This document shows positions 41,386-50,021 of a DNA stretch of 64,000 nt, piece by piece (position 1 is the stretch's first letter; each line of letters starts with the position of its first letter). A program made the translations under genes and the position numbers. Under the pieces are notes generated by a model, which had not been told where the DNA came from, did no database searches, and saw only the letters and a program-made list of their open reading frames with translations. This DNA is from Brevundimonas subvibrioides ATCC 15264 (GTDB lineage Bacteria > Pseudomonadota > Alphaproteobacteria > Caulobacterales > Caulobacteraceae), in the NCBI RefSeq assembly GCF_000144605.1, contig NC_014375.1:372001-436000 (forward strand). Direction: 5' to 3'.

Positions 41386-42384
41386 ATGAGCTATCGCACC
41401 GCAGGGGTCATCGGCGCGGGGGCGTGGGGCACGGCCCTGGCCCTGGTCTGCGCCCGCGCCGGCCTGAACGTCGTCCTGCAGGCGCGCGAGCCCGAGGTGG
41501 TCGAGAGCATCACGGCGCGCCGCATCAACGAGGCCTTCCTGCCGGGCGTGGTGCTGGATGACGCGATCTCGGTGACGGCGGACCTGTCGGGCCTGTCGGA
41601 CTGCGATCTCGTGCTGGCCGTGCCCCCGGCCCAGTTCATGCGCGCGACGCTGGCCGCCTATGCGCCGCATCACAAGGCGAGCGCGCCCATCGTCCTGTGC
41701 TCCAAGGGCATCGAGCGCGGATCCCTGAAGCTGATGACCGAGGTGCTGGCGGAGACCCTGCCCGATGCGCCCGCCGCCGTCCTGTCGGGACCGAGCTTCG
41801 CCGCCGACGTGTCCAGGGGCCTGCCGACGGCCGTGACCCTGGCCTGCGCCGATGCCGCCCTCGGCGAGGCCCTGATGGAGACCCTGTCGGGCCCCGGGTT
41901 CCGGCCCTATCTGGCGACCGACCTGGTCGGGGCCGAGGTCGGGGGGGCGGTCAAGAACGTCCTGGCCATCGCCTGCGGGCTTTCGGAGGGACGGCGTCTG
42001 GGCCGGTCGGCGCATGCGGCCCTGATCACGCGCGGGTTCGCCGAGATGACCCGGCTGGGGGTCGCCCTGGGGGCCGAGGCCGCGACGGTCGCGGGGCTCT
42101 GCGGCCTGGGCGACCTCGTCCTGACCTGCTCCAGCCCCCAGTCCAGGAACATGAGCCTGGGTCTCGCCCTGGGCGAAGGCCAGTCGATCGAACAGGCCCT
42201 GGCCGGCAAGCGGTCGGTGGCCGAGGGCTATGAGAGCGCGCCGGCGGTGCGCGAACTGGCCCGGCGGCTGGGGGTGGAGATGCCGATCTGCGAGGCTATC
42301 GCGGGCCTGCTGGCCGGCGAGACCACGGTCGACGCCCTGATCGAGGCCCTGCTGTCGCGTCCGCTCAAGGCCGAGCGGGAATGA
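41386..42384 (+). CDS. gpsA: Glycerol-3-phosphate dehydrogenase [NAD(P)+]
   Basis: GpsA reduces dihydroxyacetone phosphate to sn-glycerol 3-phosphate for phospholipid synthesis. The 332-residue protein has the nucleotide-binding [48 protein letters not shown], the catalytic Lys region [15 protein letters not shown], and [16 protein letters not shown]. The ATG at 41386 follows TTGAAGGACCAG. It overlaps the Rieske gene by 4 bases. Confidence 0.96.
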   Translation: MSYRTAGVIGAGAWGTALALVCARAGLNVVLQAREPEVVESITARRINEAFLPGVVLDDAISVTADLSGLSDCDLVLAVPPAQFMRATLAAYAPHHKASAPIVLCSKGIERGSLKLMTEVLAETLPDAPAAVLSGPSFAADVSRGLPTAVTLACADAALGEALMETLSGPGFRPYLATDLVGAEVGGAVKNVLAIACGLSEGRRLGRSAHAALITRGFAEMTRLGVALGAEAATVAGLCGLGDLVLTCSSPQSRNMSLGLALGEGQSIEQALAGKRSVAEGYESAPAVRELARRLGVEMPICEAIAGLLAGETTVDALIEALLSRPLKAERE

Positions 42385-42758
42385 GCGAGACGGCGACGAC
42401 CGAACGAAAGCGCGTCTGGACGACACCGGCCGGCGTCGCCCTGTGCGCGCTGGACGATATCGCCGAGCCGGGGTCGCGCGGCTTCGTGCTGCAGATCGGC
42501 GAGGCCTGGTTTCACGGCTTTGTCGTTCGCAAGGCGGGCGAGATCGCCGGCTGGGTCGACCGCTGCCCTCACCAGGGCTTTCCGATCGCGATCGAGATGG
42601 ACCGCTACCTCACGCCGGACGGGTCGCTCATCCTGTGCGGCTGGCACGGCGCGGTGTTCGAACCGCTGTCCGGGGCCTGCGTCGGCGGGCCCTGCGCGGG
42701 CGGGAAGCTGACGCCCTGGCCGGTCCGGATCGACGGAGCCGTCATCCGGACCGGGTGA
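42381..42758 (+). CDS. Rieske [2Fe-2S] domain protein
   Basis: A 125-residue single-domain Rieske protein. The cluster ligands are in CPHQGFPI and [20 protein letters not shown] (Cys-X-His and Cys-X2-His). No catalytic oxygenase domain or membrane segment is present, so it is probably a soluble electron carrier or assembly factor. ATGA overlap with gpsA implies coupled translation. The electron partner is unknown. Confidence 0.9.
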   Translation: MSETATTERKRVWTTPAGVALCALDDIAEPGSRGFVLQIGEAWFHGFVVRKAGEIAGWVDRCPHQGFPIAIEMDRYLTPDGSLILCGWHGAVFEPLSGACVGGPCAGGKLTPWPVRIDGAVIRTG

Positions 42759-42764
42759 GCGAGA

Positions 42765-42917
42765 TCAGCCCTTTTCGTCGCCGCCGAAGGCTTCGTCGAC
42801 CTCGTCTTCCGTGATGCGCTTGGATGGATCGAAGGGCTGGTTGAGGTTCTGTTCCTCGGTCCCGTCGCCCAGCATGCCGGGGTGTTTTTCGTTCTCTTGG
42901 GTCTTGGGGTCGGCCAT
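42765..42917 (-). CDS. Small acidic conserved-looking protein, 50 residues
   Basis: Starts at ADPKTQENEKHPGMLGD and ends with DEVDEAFGGDEKG. An AAGGAA ribosome-binding site is 8 bases upstream of the ATG at 42917, better than the in-frame ATG at 42950. It is highly polar and probably disordered, with no signal peptide. Function unknown. Confidence 0.65.
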   Translation of the reverse strand: MADPKTQENEKHPGMLGDGTEEQNLNQPFDPSKRITEDEVDEAFGGDEKG

Positions 42918-42972
42918 GGTCGTCGTTCCTTGCGGATGACGACGGTTCAACGCCCCGCAAGCGTGGCCGTTC

Positions 42973-43491
42973 CTACCGTTTCAGCCGCTTGGCGTTCGCC
43001 ACGGCCGCCGAATGAATGGGCCGGAGCGCGTCGGCCTGGGCCTTCAGCAGTTCGGTGTTCAGCGTCAGCATCTGACCCGCCGCGCGGCCCCACCAGGCGA
43101 CGGCATAGGTGTAGTGGGCGGTCGCGGCGGCCTGGGGCGAGGCGGCCCCCGCGATCTGCGACGCGGCGCGCTGGGCGTGGGCGACCTCGTCCATCGCGGA
43201 CTTCGACACGCGGGCGGCCAGATCGCCCAGATTGCCGGCCAGGGCCCCGGCCGAGGCGGTCATGGCCTCGACCTTCTCGGAGCTCATCAGCGACATCTCG
43301 GCCATGTCGGCCTTCATCGGATTGGCCAGGCCCTCGGCCATGATGGTCAGGCGGGCGGCGATGACGTCCGAGGCCGCGCGCAGCATCTCGCCGCCGTGGA
43401 CCGCGTTGTCGCCGGCCGAGCGGGCATTGCCGGCCGCGCGCCTGCCGTCGTGGCCCAGTCTGTTCACGGTCGTCTTGTCGAGCATCGTCAT
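42973..43491 (-). CDS. Phasin-family protein
   Basis: A 172-residue, Ala-rich, fully helical protein. The amphipathic helices are ARSAGDNAVHGGEMLRAASD, MKADMAEMSLMSSEKVEAMT, and TAHYTYAVAWWGRAAGQMLT. This is typical of phasin-domain proteins that coat polyhydroxyalkanoate granules. No depolymerase or synthase gene is nearby. It lies 23 bases after the creatininase-family gene in the same direction, so co-transcription is likely. Confidence 0.78.
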   Translation of the reverse strand: MTMLDKTTVNRLGHDGRRAAGNARSAGDNAVHGGEMLRAASDVIAARLTIMAEGLANPMKADMAEMSLMSSEKVEAMTASAGALAGNLGDLAARVSKSAMDEVAHAQRAASQIAGAASPQAAATAHYTYAVAWWGRAAGQMLTLNTELLKAQADALRPIHSAAVANAKRLKR

Positions 43492-43514
43492 GACAGGGGC
43501 TTGGGCCGCTTTCG

Positions 43515-44267
43515 TCAGGTCGGCAAGGGTTCATTGGCGAAGGCGGCGACGTCCTTCAGCAGGGCCGGGATGGCCGCATCGATGATGCGCCGGCCTTTTT
43601 CGGGGCTGGCCTGGCCGGGATCCGACCCGATCCGGCCGTCGGGGAACCGGGCACGGTAGTCGGCCGCGTCGCGGATCGGGCCGGACGGCGCGATCTTCGG
43701 CGCATAGTCGGCCGTCTTGATCCGATCCGGATACGCCGCCTGGGTCACAGCGATCTCCGACGGGGTCGCATGCATGCCGTGGCCGGTCGGAAACAGGGTG
43801 TTGCAGACCCCCATGACGCCGGGCAGGTCCCACCAGTTCCGCAGCTTCAGGACATAGGGGCAGGGCTCGTCCATGAACGACCATTCGGCGTAGAGCTCCG
43901 AGAAGGTGGCCTCTATGGTGGCGACATTGCCGCCGTGTCCGTTCAGGAAATAGATCCGTTCGAAGCCGTGGCGGTGGAGCGACGACACCCAGTCGGTGAT
44001 GGCGGCCATGAAGGTCGAGGGCCGCAGGGAGATCGTGCCCGCGAAGGCCAGATGGTGCTGGGCCATGCCGATGTTGAACGTCGGCGCGACGACCAGGCCG
44101 TCGTCGGTCTTCTCGGCGGCGTGGGCGATGATCTCCGGACACATCCAGTCGGTGCCCAGCAGGCCGGTCGGGCCGTGCTGCTCGTTGGATCCGATGGGGA
44201 TGACGACGGTCTTCGCGGACTTGAGACGGGCCTCGATCTCGGGCCAGGCGGAAAAGGCGATCAGCAT
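43515..44267 (-). CDS. Creatininase-family amidohydrolase
   Basis: A 250-residue metal-dependent hydrolase of the creatininase fold. Metal-ligand motifs are VVIPIGSNEQHGPTGLLGTD near the N-terminus, FNIGMAQHHLAFAGTISLRP, and IYFLNGHGGNVATIEATFSE. A late MHATPSEIAVTQA region carries the catalytic Glu. Family members include creatinine amidohydrolase and the archaeal riboflavin and F420 pathway formamide hydrolase; the substrate here is unknown. The ATG at 44267 has AAGGA upstream. A 43-bp repeat copy lies just before the gene. Confidence 0.9.
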   Translation of the reverse strand: MLIAFSAWPEIEARLKSAKTVVIPIGSNEQHGPTGLLGTDWMCPEIIAHAAEKTDDGLVVAPTFNIGMAQHHLAFAGTISLRPSTFMAAITDWVSSLHRHGFERIYFLNGHGGNVATIEATFSELYAEWSFMDEPCPYVLKLRNWWDLPGVMGVCNTLFPTGHGMHATPSEIAVTQAAYPDRIKTADYAPKIAPSGPIRDAADYRARFPDGRIGSDPGQASPEKGRRIIDAAIPALLKDVAAFANEPLPT

Positions 44268-44286
44268 GGGCGGGCATCCTTTCAGG

Positions 44287-44329
44287 GCGCTCTCGCTCGC
44301 GCCGCGGGCGCTCACTGCCTGAGCGCAGC
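44287..44329 (+). repeat. 43-bp interspersed hairpin repeat, copy with GCGCC arms
   Basis: Shares the CGCTC...CTGC(C)TGAGCG frame of the family, but its hairpin is GCGCC-GCG-GGCGC, again self-complementary although changed on both arms. Located between the tetR 3' end and the creatininase-family start. Confidence 0.7.
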
Positions 44330-44371
44330 GTGCCGGCGGTCTCTCTAGCGCGCCGCCCGGTTGGCGAAAAG

Positions 44372-44968
44372 CTAGACCGCGAACGCCCGCAGGAAGCGCT
44401 GCGCCGTCTCGCGGGCGCGGGCGGGGATGTCGATGGCGCGGGGCTCATCGACGCCCAGGATGCCGCGCAGATGGCCGTGCCCCATGGTCATGCCGCTGAA
44501 CATCTCGGCCGCCAGCTCGGGGTCGGGCACGCGGATCAGGCCGGCCCGGTCCTGCTCGGCCAGCCACAGCGCCAGGCGCCGCAGGCTCTCGCCCGGTCCG
44601 GCGTGATAGACGGCGTCGGCCAGATCCGGCGCGTGGGGCGACATCAGGGCGACCCCGCGCATCGAACTGCGCCCGTCGGCGGTGCACAGTTTCGTCAGCA
44701 TGGCTTCGGCGAGGGCCGTCAGCACGGTCACGGGCTCGCCGCCGGCCCGGAGAGGCGCGGTGATCAGGTCGGAGCGCCGCTCGGCCAGGGCCCGCCCGAT
44801 CTCCACCTTGGAGCCATAGCGGTTGTAGAGCGTCTGTTTCGACACGCCCGCGCGCCGGGCGATCTCGTCCATGGAGGCGGCGGCCCCTTTTTCGGCGAAC
44901 AGGTCCGAGGCGGCGTCCAGGATGGCCTCGGACTTCCGCTCGTCGATCTGGCCGGCGACGCGGGCCAT
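44372..44968 (-). CDS. TetR-family repressor of the emrAB-type operon
   Basis: A 198-residue repressor. The N-terminal helix-turn-helix is in KSEAILDAASDLFAEKGAAA, then MDEIARRAGVSKQTLYNRYG. The C-terminal ligand domain resembles the TetR_C AefR-like group. Its ATG overlaps the TGA of the MFS gene by one base, making an emrA-emrB-tetR transcription unit. The dyad at 47754-47769 before emrA is its likely operator, giving autoregulation. Confidence 0.92.
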   Translation of the reverse strand: MARVAGQIDERKSEAILDAASDLFAEKGAAASMDEIARRAGVSKQTLYNRYGSKVEIGRALAERRSDLITAPLRAGGEPVTVLTALAEAMLTKLCTADGRSSMRGVALMSPHAPDLADAVYHAGPGESLRRLALWLAEQDRAGLIRVPDPELAAEMFSGMTMGHGHLRGILGVDEPRAIDIPARARETAQRFLRAFAV

Positions 44969-46575
44969 CAGTGGACGTCCGCGGGCGGGGCGGTGGTGCC
45001 CGGCTTGACCGGCTGGGCCAGAAGGGTGACGCAGGCGGCGAAGGCGCAACCGATGGCCAGCATGGCGAAGGCGTCGCCGAACGCCAGCGTCGTCGCCTGC
45101 CGGTTCAGGATTCCGTACATCGCCTTCATCGCCGCGCCGTCGGGGTCGATCGAGCCGCTCATGCGGGCCGAAATGCCGGCCAGCATCTCCTGCATCCGGG
45201 TGTCGCTGATGCTGATGCGGCTGGTCAACTCCCCCATGTGGATGGCGGTGTTGGTGGTCAGGGAGGTGTTCAGGAAGGCCAGCCCGAAGGCCCCGCCGAC
45301 ATTGCGGAACAGGTTCACCAGCCCGGAGGCGTTCTTGACCATATGCGGCGGCATGGTCGACATCGTGACCTGCTGGGCCGCCAGCATGGCCAGCATGATG
45401 CCGGATCCGCGCAGGGCCTGGACGCCCGCGAACTCCCAGAAGCCCCACTCCGTGGTCACGGCATGGGCGTCCCACATCCCCCAGGACGCCATGACGAACC
45501 CGCCGAACATCAGGATGCGCAGGTCGAGGATCCGCACCAGCCGGCCCGCGATCGGGGCCGTCGCAAACATGGCCAGGCCCGAGACGACCAGGGTCGTGCC
45601 GACCTCGGCCGGCGAATAGTCCCGCACCCGCGACAGGAACAGCGGCAGCAGGAAACTGCCGCCGAACAGGGCCGCGCCGACCGTGAAGGTCATCACGATG
45701 CCGACCAGGAAGTTCCGGTTGTTGAAAGCCCGCAGCTCGACCACAGGATTCCAGTACACCAGCGAGCGCCAGACGAAGGCCGGGCCGGTGATGGCCGCTA
45801 CCGTGGCGAGCAGCAGGATCAGGTCGTCGGCGAACCAGTCGTTCTTGGACCCTTCCTCAAGCACGAACTGCAGGCTCATCAGGAAGGTGGCCATCAGGGC
45901 CAGACCCCACCAGTCGAATCCTTTCGACAGGCCGGGATCGCCCTTGTCGAAGTCGGCGTAGCGCCAGACCAGAAAGAACGACAGCAGGCCGAACGGGACA
46001 TTGATGAAGAACAGCCAGTGCCAGCTGAGCGCTTCTGTCAGGTGCCCGCCCAGGGTCGGGCCGATGGTCGGGGCCAGGGTCACGATCAGGCCGATGAAGA
46101 CCGAGGCGGTGACGCGCTTGGAGGCCGGAAACGCCGTGAAGGCCACGGCGAAGACGGTCGGGATCATCGCCCCGCCGACGAAGCCCTGGATGGCCCGGAA
46201 GACGATCATCACCTCGACCGACGAGGACAGGCCCACGGCCACGCTCATGATGACGAACCCGGCGCAGCTCATCAGGAACACCTTCTGGGTGCCCCACAGG
46301 CGCGACAGATATCCCGACAGCGGGATCATCACGACCTCGGGGATCAGATAGGCGGTCTGGATCCAGCTGATCTGGTCGGCGGAGGCCCCGACTCCCGACT
46401 GGATCTGGGGCAGGGACGAGGCGACGATCTGGATGTCCAGGATGGCCATGAACTGACCGATCACCATCCCGGCGAATCCCAGGATCAGGAAGGTCCAGTT
46501 GACCTTCGGCTCGGCCGCCGCGGGCGCCTGAGCCGGACCCCGGGCCGGGACGCCGTCGAGGGTGGCGACGGTCAC
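44968..46575 (-). CDS. emrB: EmrB/QacA-type multidrug MFS transporter (DHA2)
   Basis: An inner-membrane drug/proton antiporter with 14 predicted helices over 535 residues. DHA2 features include FMAILDIQIVASSLPQIQSG in helix 1, ISWIQTAYLIPEVVMIPLSG, and the antiporter motif C region GPTLGGHLTEALSWHWLFFI. It partners the adjacent EmrA-type adaptor, with a 4-base overlap, and probably a TolC-like channel encoded elsewhere. Substrates are unknown, typically hydrophobic toxins. Confidence 0.94.
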   Translation of the reverse strand: MTVATLDGVPARGPAQAPAAAEPKVNWTFLILGFAGMVIGQFMAILDIQIVASSLPQIQSGVGASADQISWIQTAYLIPEVVMIPLSGYLSRLWGTQKVFLMSCAGFVIMSVAVGLSSSVEVMIVFRAIQGFVGGAMIPTVFAVAFTAFPASKRVTASVFIGLIVTLAPTIGPTLGGHLTEALSWHWLFFINVPFGLLSFFLVWRYADFDKGDPGLSKGFDWWGLALMATFLMSLQFVLEEGSKNDWFADDLILLLATVAAITGPAFVWRSLVYWNPVVELRAFNNRNFLVGIVMTFTVGAALFGGSFLLPLFLSRVRDYSPAEVGTTLVVSGLAMFATAPIAGRLVRILDLRILMFGGFVMASWGMWDAHAVTTEWGFWEFAGVQALRGSGIMLAMLAAQQVTMSTMPPHMVKNASGLVNLFRNVGGAFGLAFLNTSLTTNTAIHMGELTSRISISDTRMQEMLAGISARMSGSIDPDGAAMKAMYGILNRQATTLAFGDAFAMLAIGCAFAACVTLLAQPVKPGTTAPPADVH

Positions 46576-47684
46576 TGCTGGCTCGCAGTGCCCGCGTCGG
46601 CCAGACTGGTCGGGCCGACGGCGGCCTCGGCGAAGCTGGCTCCGCCGGCGCTCTTCACATCGACCTTGACCTCGACCGACAGGCCGGGACGCAGGGCCGC
46701 GCCGCCGCTGGCCCGCGACACCAGGATGCGGACCGGGACGCGCTGGGTGATCTTGGTGAAGTTGCCGGTGGCGTTCTCGACCGGGATCAGGGCGAACTCG
46801 GCCCCCGTGGCCGGGGCGAAGCTCTCGATGCGGCCGGTCAGGTCCTGATCGGGGAAGGCGTCGGCCGAGATGTGGACGGTCTGGCCCAGACGCAGGCGGC
46901 CCAGCTGGGTCTCCTTGAAGTTGGCCACGACATAGGTGTCACCCAGCGGGACCAGGGACAGCATCTGTCCGCCGGGACGCACATATTGACCGGCGCGGAC
47001 GCCGCGGGCCCCCACGACTCCGGCGACGGGCGCGCGGATGACGGTGCGGTCCAGATTGGTTTGGGCCAGCTCGACCTGGGCCCGGGCCTGTTCGACGGCG
47101 GCCAGGCTCTGGCTGCGCGACGAGCCGAGCACGCCGGCGGTGCGCTGTTCGGCGACCAGGGCGGCCTGGGCCTCGGCCACGGAGGCCGCGGCGGTCTGGG
47201 CCCCGGCCTGTTCGGTCTCGATGCGCTGCTGCGAGACCCAGCCCTCACGCTGCAGGGTGGAGTATCGCTGGACCTGGGCCTGGGCCAGATCCGCCTGGGC
47301 GCGGGCCTGGGCCACGCCGGCGGCGCGGGCGGCGATCATCGCCTGTTCCTGGGCCGCGCGGGCGTCGACATTGTCCACGGCCGCCAGCAGGGCCGCCAGA
47401 TTGGCCTCGGCCTGCGCCAGTTCCGCCCTGGCATCCGCATCGTCCAGACGCACCAGGATCTGGCCCTGTTCGACGCGCTGGTTGTCGCTGACCAGGACCT
47501 CGGCGACATAGCCGTCGATCTGGGGGCTCACCAGGGTGGTGTCCGCCTGGACGAAGGCGTTGTCCGTCGATTCCCACCGCTGCTTGTTGGTCCACCACAG
47601 GCCGCCTCCGACGATCAGCCCGAGGACCACCACCGCGCCGAGGATCAGCGGCAGGCGTTTCTTGACGGCGGGAGCGAGAGCCAT
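46572..47684 (-). CDS. emrA: EmrA/HlyD-type periplasmic adaptor
   Basis: Membrane-fusion protein linking the MFS pump to an outer-membrane channel. One N-terminal helix (PLILGAVVVLGLIVGGGLWW) precedes the lipoyl/barrel-sandwich motif VSPQIDGYVAEVLVSDNQRV and a long coiled-coil hairpin rich in Ala, Gln and Glu. The second half-motif is TVIRAPVAGVVGARGVRAGQ and the beta-barrel follows. I start at the ATG 47684 (MALAPAVKKRLPL), because the longer frame would read through the promoter and operator. Confidence 0.93.
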   Translation of the reverse strand: MALAPAVKKRLPLILGAVVVLGLIVGGGLWWTNKQRWESTDNAFVQADTTLVSPQIDGYVAEVLVSDNQRVEQGQILVRLDDADARAELAQAEANLAALLAAVDNVDARAAQEQAMIAARAAGVAQARAQADLAQAQVQRYSTLQREGWVSQQRIETEQAGAQTAAASVAEAQAALVAEQRTAGVLGSSRSQSLAAVEQARAQVELAQTNLDRTVIRAPVAGVVGARGVRAGQYVRPGGQMLSLVPLGDTYVVANFKETQLGRLRLGQTVHISADAFPDQDLTGRIESFAPATGAEFALIPVENATGNFTKITQRVPVRILVSRASGGAALRPGLSVEVKVDVKSAGGASFAEAAVGPTSLADAGTASQQ

Positions 47685-47753
47685 GGGGGGAAATCTCTGA
47701 ACAGCGGGGACGTCGGGCGTCGGACGGACATCCGGGGAGGACGGCGCGTAAAA

Positions 47754-47769
47754 TGGACTGTATCGTCCA
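47754..47769. promoter_or_regulatory. Candidate TetR operator
   Basis: The 16-bp inverted repeat TGGAC-N6-GTCCA lies between divergent emrA and the amine oxidase gene, 69 bases upstream of the emrA start. Position and symmetry fit autorepression by the TetR protein of the operon. Confidence 0.65.
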
Positions 47770-47830
47770 AAAATCAATAACCGGTTGTCGCGGGGCGTGA
47801 ACACGTCATGTTTCCGGGCATTCCAGCCAC

Positions 47831-49117
47831 ATGAGGTCCTCCATCCGCCTGCCCTCCTCCATCGATGTCGCCGTGATCGGAGCCGGCGCGGCCGGTCTGT
47901 CGGCAGCCCGCCGTCTGACCGCCGCCGGCGTGGCCTGCGTCGTGCTGGAGGCGCGCGACCGGACCGGCGGGCGCGCCCACACGATCCGGCGCGAGGGCCA
48001 CGGCCTGGACCTCGGCTGCGGCTGGCTGCATTCGGCGGACCGCAACGTGCTGGCGGAAAAGGGCCGCGCCGCGGGGTTCACCATCGACGAGACGCCGCCG
48101 CCCTGGCGGCAGCAGGCCTTCAACCTGGGTCTGAGCGCGGCCGAGCAGCAGCAGTTCGGAGAGGCCTATGCCGCCTTCGACGATCGGGTGGCGCGCGCGG
48201 CCGAGGGGGGCCAGGACCGCCCGGCCTCCGACCTGTTCATCCCCGGCGAGCGCTGGAACGCGCGGATGGACGCGATTTCCGGCGCCCTGAACGGGGCGAA
48301 ATTCGCCGAGGTCTCGACGCTGGACTACGACGCCTATGAGGACACCGGGGTGAACTGGCGCGTGGCCGAGGGCTACGGCACGCTGGTCGAGGCGCTGGGG
48401 CGGGATGTGCCGGTGGTGCTGAACTGCCCGGTCGACCGCGTCGACCGCTCGGGACCGGTGCTGAAGATCGACACGGCGCGCGGCCGGATCGAGGCGAAGG
48501 CCGTCATCCTGACCCTGCCGACCTCGGTGATCGCCTCGGAGGCCGTGCGGTTCGATCCGCCCCTGCCCGATCTGATCGAGGCGGCGGCGGGCGCGCCCCT
48601 GGGGCTGGCGTCCAAGCTGCACATGGCGGTCGAGGGCGCCGACGACTTTCCCCCCGACAGCCAGCTGTGGGGCAGCACCGACACGTCCCAGACCGGTGGC
48701 TATCACCTGCGCCCCTTCGGCCGGCCGATGATCGAGGGCTATTTCGGTGGCGACCTGGCCTGGGGGCTGGAGGCGGGCGGCGAGGCGGCCTTCTTCGACT
48801 TCGCCGCCAGCGAGCTGGTCGATCTTCTGGGCTCCAGCTTCCGGCGGCGGCTGACCCCGCTGGCGACCTCGATGTGGGGGGCCGAGCCCTTCTCCATGGG
48901 GGCCTATTCCCACGTCCTGCCCGGACAGGGCGATCCCGACACCGGCGCGCGGGCCCGCCTGGCCCGCCCGGTCGAGGACCGGATCTTCGTCGCGGGCGAG
49001 GCGACGTCGAAGGGCTTCTACGGCACCGCCCACGGGGCCTGGGAAGAGGGCGAGCGGGCCGCCATCGAGGCGATCGCGGCAATGGGCATCGATCCGCGGG
49101 CCTCGTCGATCGACTGA
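47831..49117 (+). CDS. FAD-dependent amine oxidase
   Basis: A 428-residue flavoprotein of the flavin-containing amine oxidase (monoamine/polyamine oxidase) superfamily. The Rossmann motif is VAVIGAGAAGLSAARRL and is followed by VVLEARDRTGGRAHT. The C-terminal FAD-contact motif is RIFVAGEATSKGFYGTAHGA. The substrate is not determinable. The enzyme would oxidise a primary or polyamine to an aldehyde with H2O2. It is divergent from emrA and shares its promoter region. Confidence 0.92.
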   Translation: MRSSIRLPSSIDVAVIGAGAAGLSAARRLTAAGVACVVLEARDRTGGRAHTIRREGHGLDLGCGWLHSADRNVLAEKGRAAGFTIDETPPPWRQQAFNLGLSAAEQQQFGEAYAAFDDRVARAAEGGQDRPASDLFIPGERWNARMDAISGALNGAKFAEVSTLDYDAYEDTGVNWRVAEGYGTLVEALGRDVPVVLNCPVDRVDRSGPVLKIDTARGRIEAKAVILTLPTSVIASEAVRFDPPLPDLIEAAAGAPLGLASKLHMAVEGADDFPPDSQLWGSTDTSQTGGYHLRPFGRPMIEGYFGGDLAWGLEAGGEAAFFDFAASELVDLLGSSFRRRLTPLATSMWGAEPFSMGAYSHVLPGQGDPDTGARARLARPVEDRIFVAGEATSKGFYGTAHGAWEEGERAAIEAIAAMGIDPRASSID

Positions 49118-49201
49118 GGGTCGTCGAAAGAACCCACCTGCGACCGAATCTGACGCAGCGCTGGCCTAGAGTGGGCCCGAATGACAGGTTCGGCCCGAAC
49201 A

Positions 49202-49228
49202 GGTCGGACGGGTCGGACGGGTCGGACG
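49202..49228 (+). repeat. Three perfect 9-bp tandem repeats
   Basis: Unit GGTCGGACG is repeated three times without error, followed closely by a run of seven T. Located upstream of nth and downstream of the amine oxidase gene. Short perfect tandem arrays can vary in copy number by slippage. Confidence 0.8.
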
Positions 49229-49280
49229 GTGTTTTTTTCGTCGTCCAGTCGGTAGGCGGGGCGAACTGGAATGACGGGGG

Positions 49281-50021
49281 ATGGGGTTGGCGAAGTCGAT
49301 CAAGGTCAAAGCCAGGGCCGCGCCCGTCCGCAAGCCCGGCGGCATCATGACCGGCGCGCCGATCCCGATCTTCGCCTGGCCCCCGGACGAGGACCGCGTC
49401 GAGGCCATCTTCACCCGCCTGTCGACCGTCATGCCCGAGCCGAAGACCGAGCTGACGTTCCAGGATCCCTTCACCCTCGTGGTCGCCGTCGCCCTGTCGG
49501 CCCAGGCCACGGACGTCGCGGTCAACAAGGCCACCGAAAAGCTGTTCGCCGTCGCCGACACGCCCGCGAAGATGCTGGCCCTGGGGGAGGAGGGGCTGGT
49601 CCCCTACATCGCCTCGATCGGTCTCTATCGCGGCAAGGCCAGGAACGTCATCGCCCTGTCCCGCATCATCCTGGAGCAGCACGGCGGGGTGACGCCGCTG
49701 AACCGCGCGGACCTGCAGGCCCTGCCCGGCGTGGGGCGCAAGACGGCCAGCGTGGTGCTCAACGAACTGGGCATCGAGCCGGCGATCGCGGTGGACACCC
49801 ACGTTTATCGCGTCTCGCATCGCCTGGGCCTCGCCAACGCGGGGACCGCCGACAAGGTCGAGGACCAGCTGCACACGGTCGTGCCCGAGGCCTTCCTGCC
49901 CAAGGCCCATCACTGGCTGATCCTGCACGGCCGCTACACCTGCACGGCCAGGAAGCCCAACTGTCCGGGCTGCGTGATCTCCGACCTGTGCCCCTCGCGC
50001 GGGCTGATGGCCGGGACCTAG
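49281..50021 (+). CDS. nth: Endonuclease III
   Basis: A bifunctional DNA glycosylase/AP lyase that removes oxidised pyrimidines. The helix-hairpin-helix with catalytic Lys is LPGVGRKTASVVLNEL. The catalytic Asp is in AIAVDTHVYRVSHRLGL, and the [4Fe-4S] ligands are spaced C-X6-C-X2-C-X5-C in CTARKPNCPGCVISDLC. The 246-residue length includes an N-terminal basic extension; a start near 49347 (TGAPIPIF) is also possible. It converges on the next gene, and the two stop codons overlap. Confidence 0.95.
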   Translation: MGLAKSIKVKARAAPVRKPGGIMTGAPIPIFAWPPDEDRVEAIFTRLSTVMPEPKTELTFQDPFTLVVAVALSAQATDVAVNKATEKLFAVADTPAKMLALGEEGLVPYIASIGLYRGKARNVIALSRIILEQHGGVTPLNRADLQALPGVGRKTASVVLNELGIEPAIAVDTHVYRVSHRLGLANAGTADKVEDQLHTVVPEAFLPKAHHWLILHGRYTCTARKPNCPGCVISDLCPSRGLMAGT

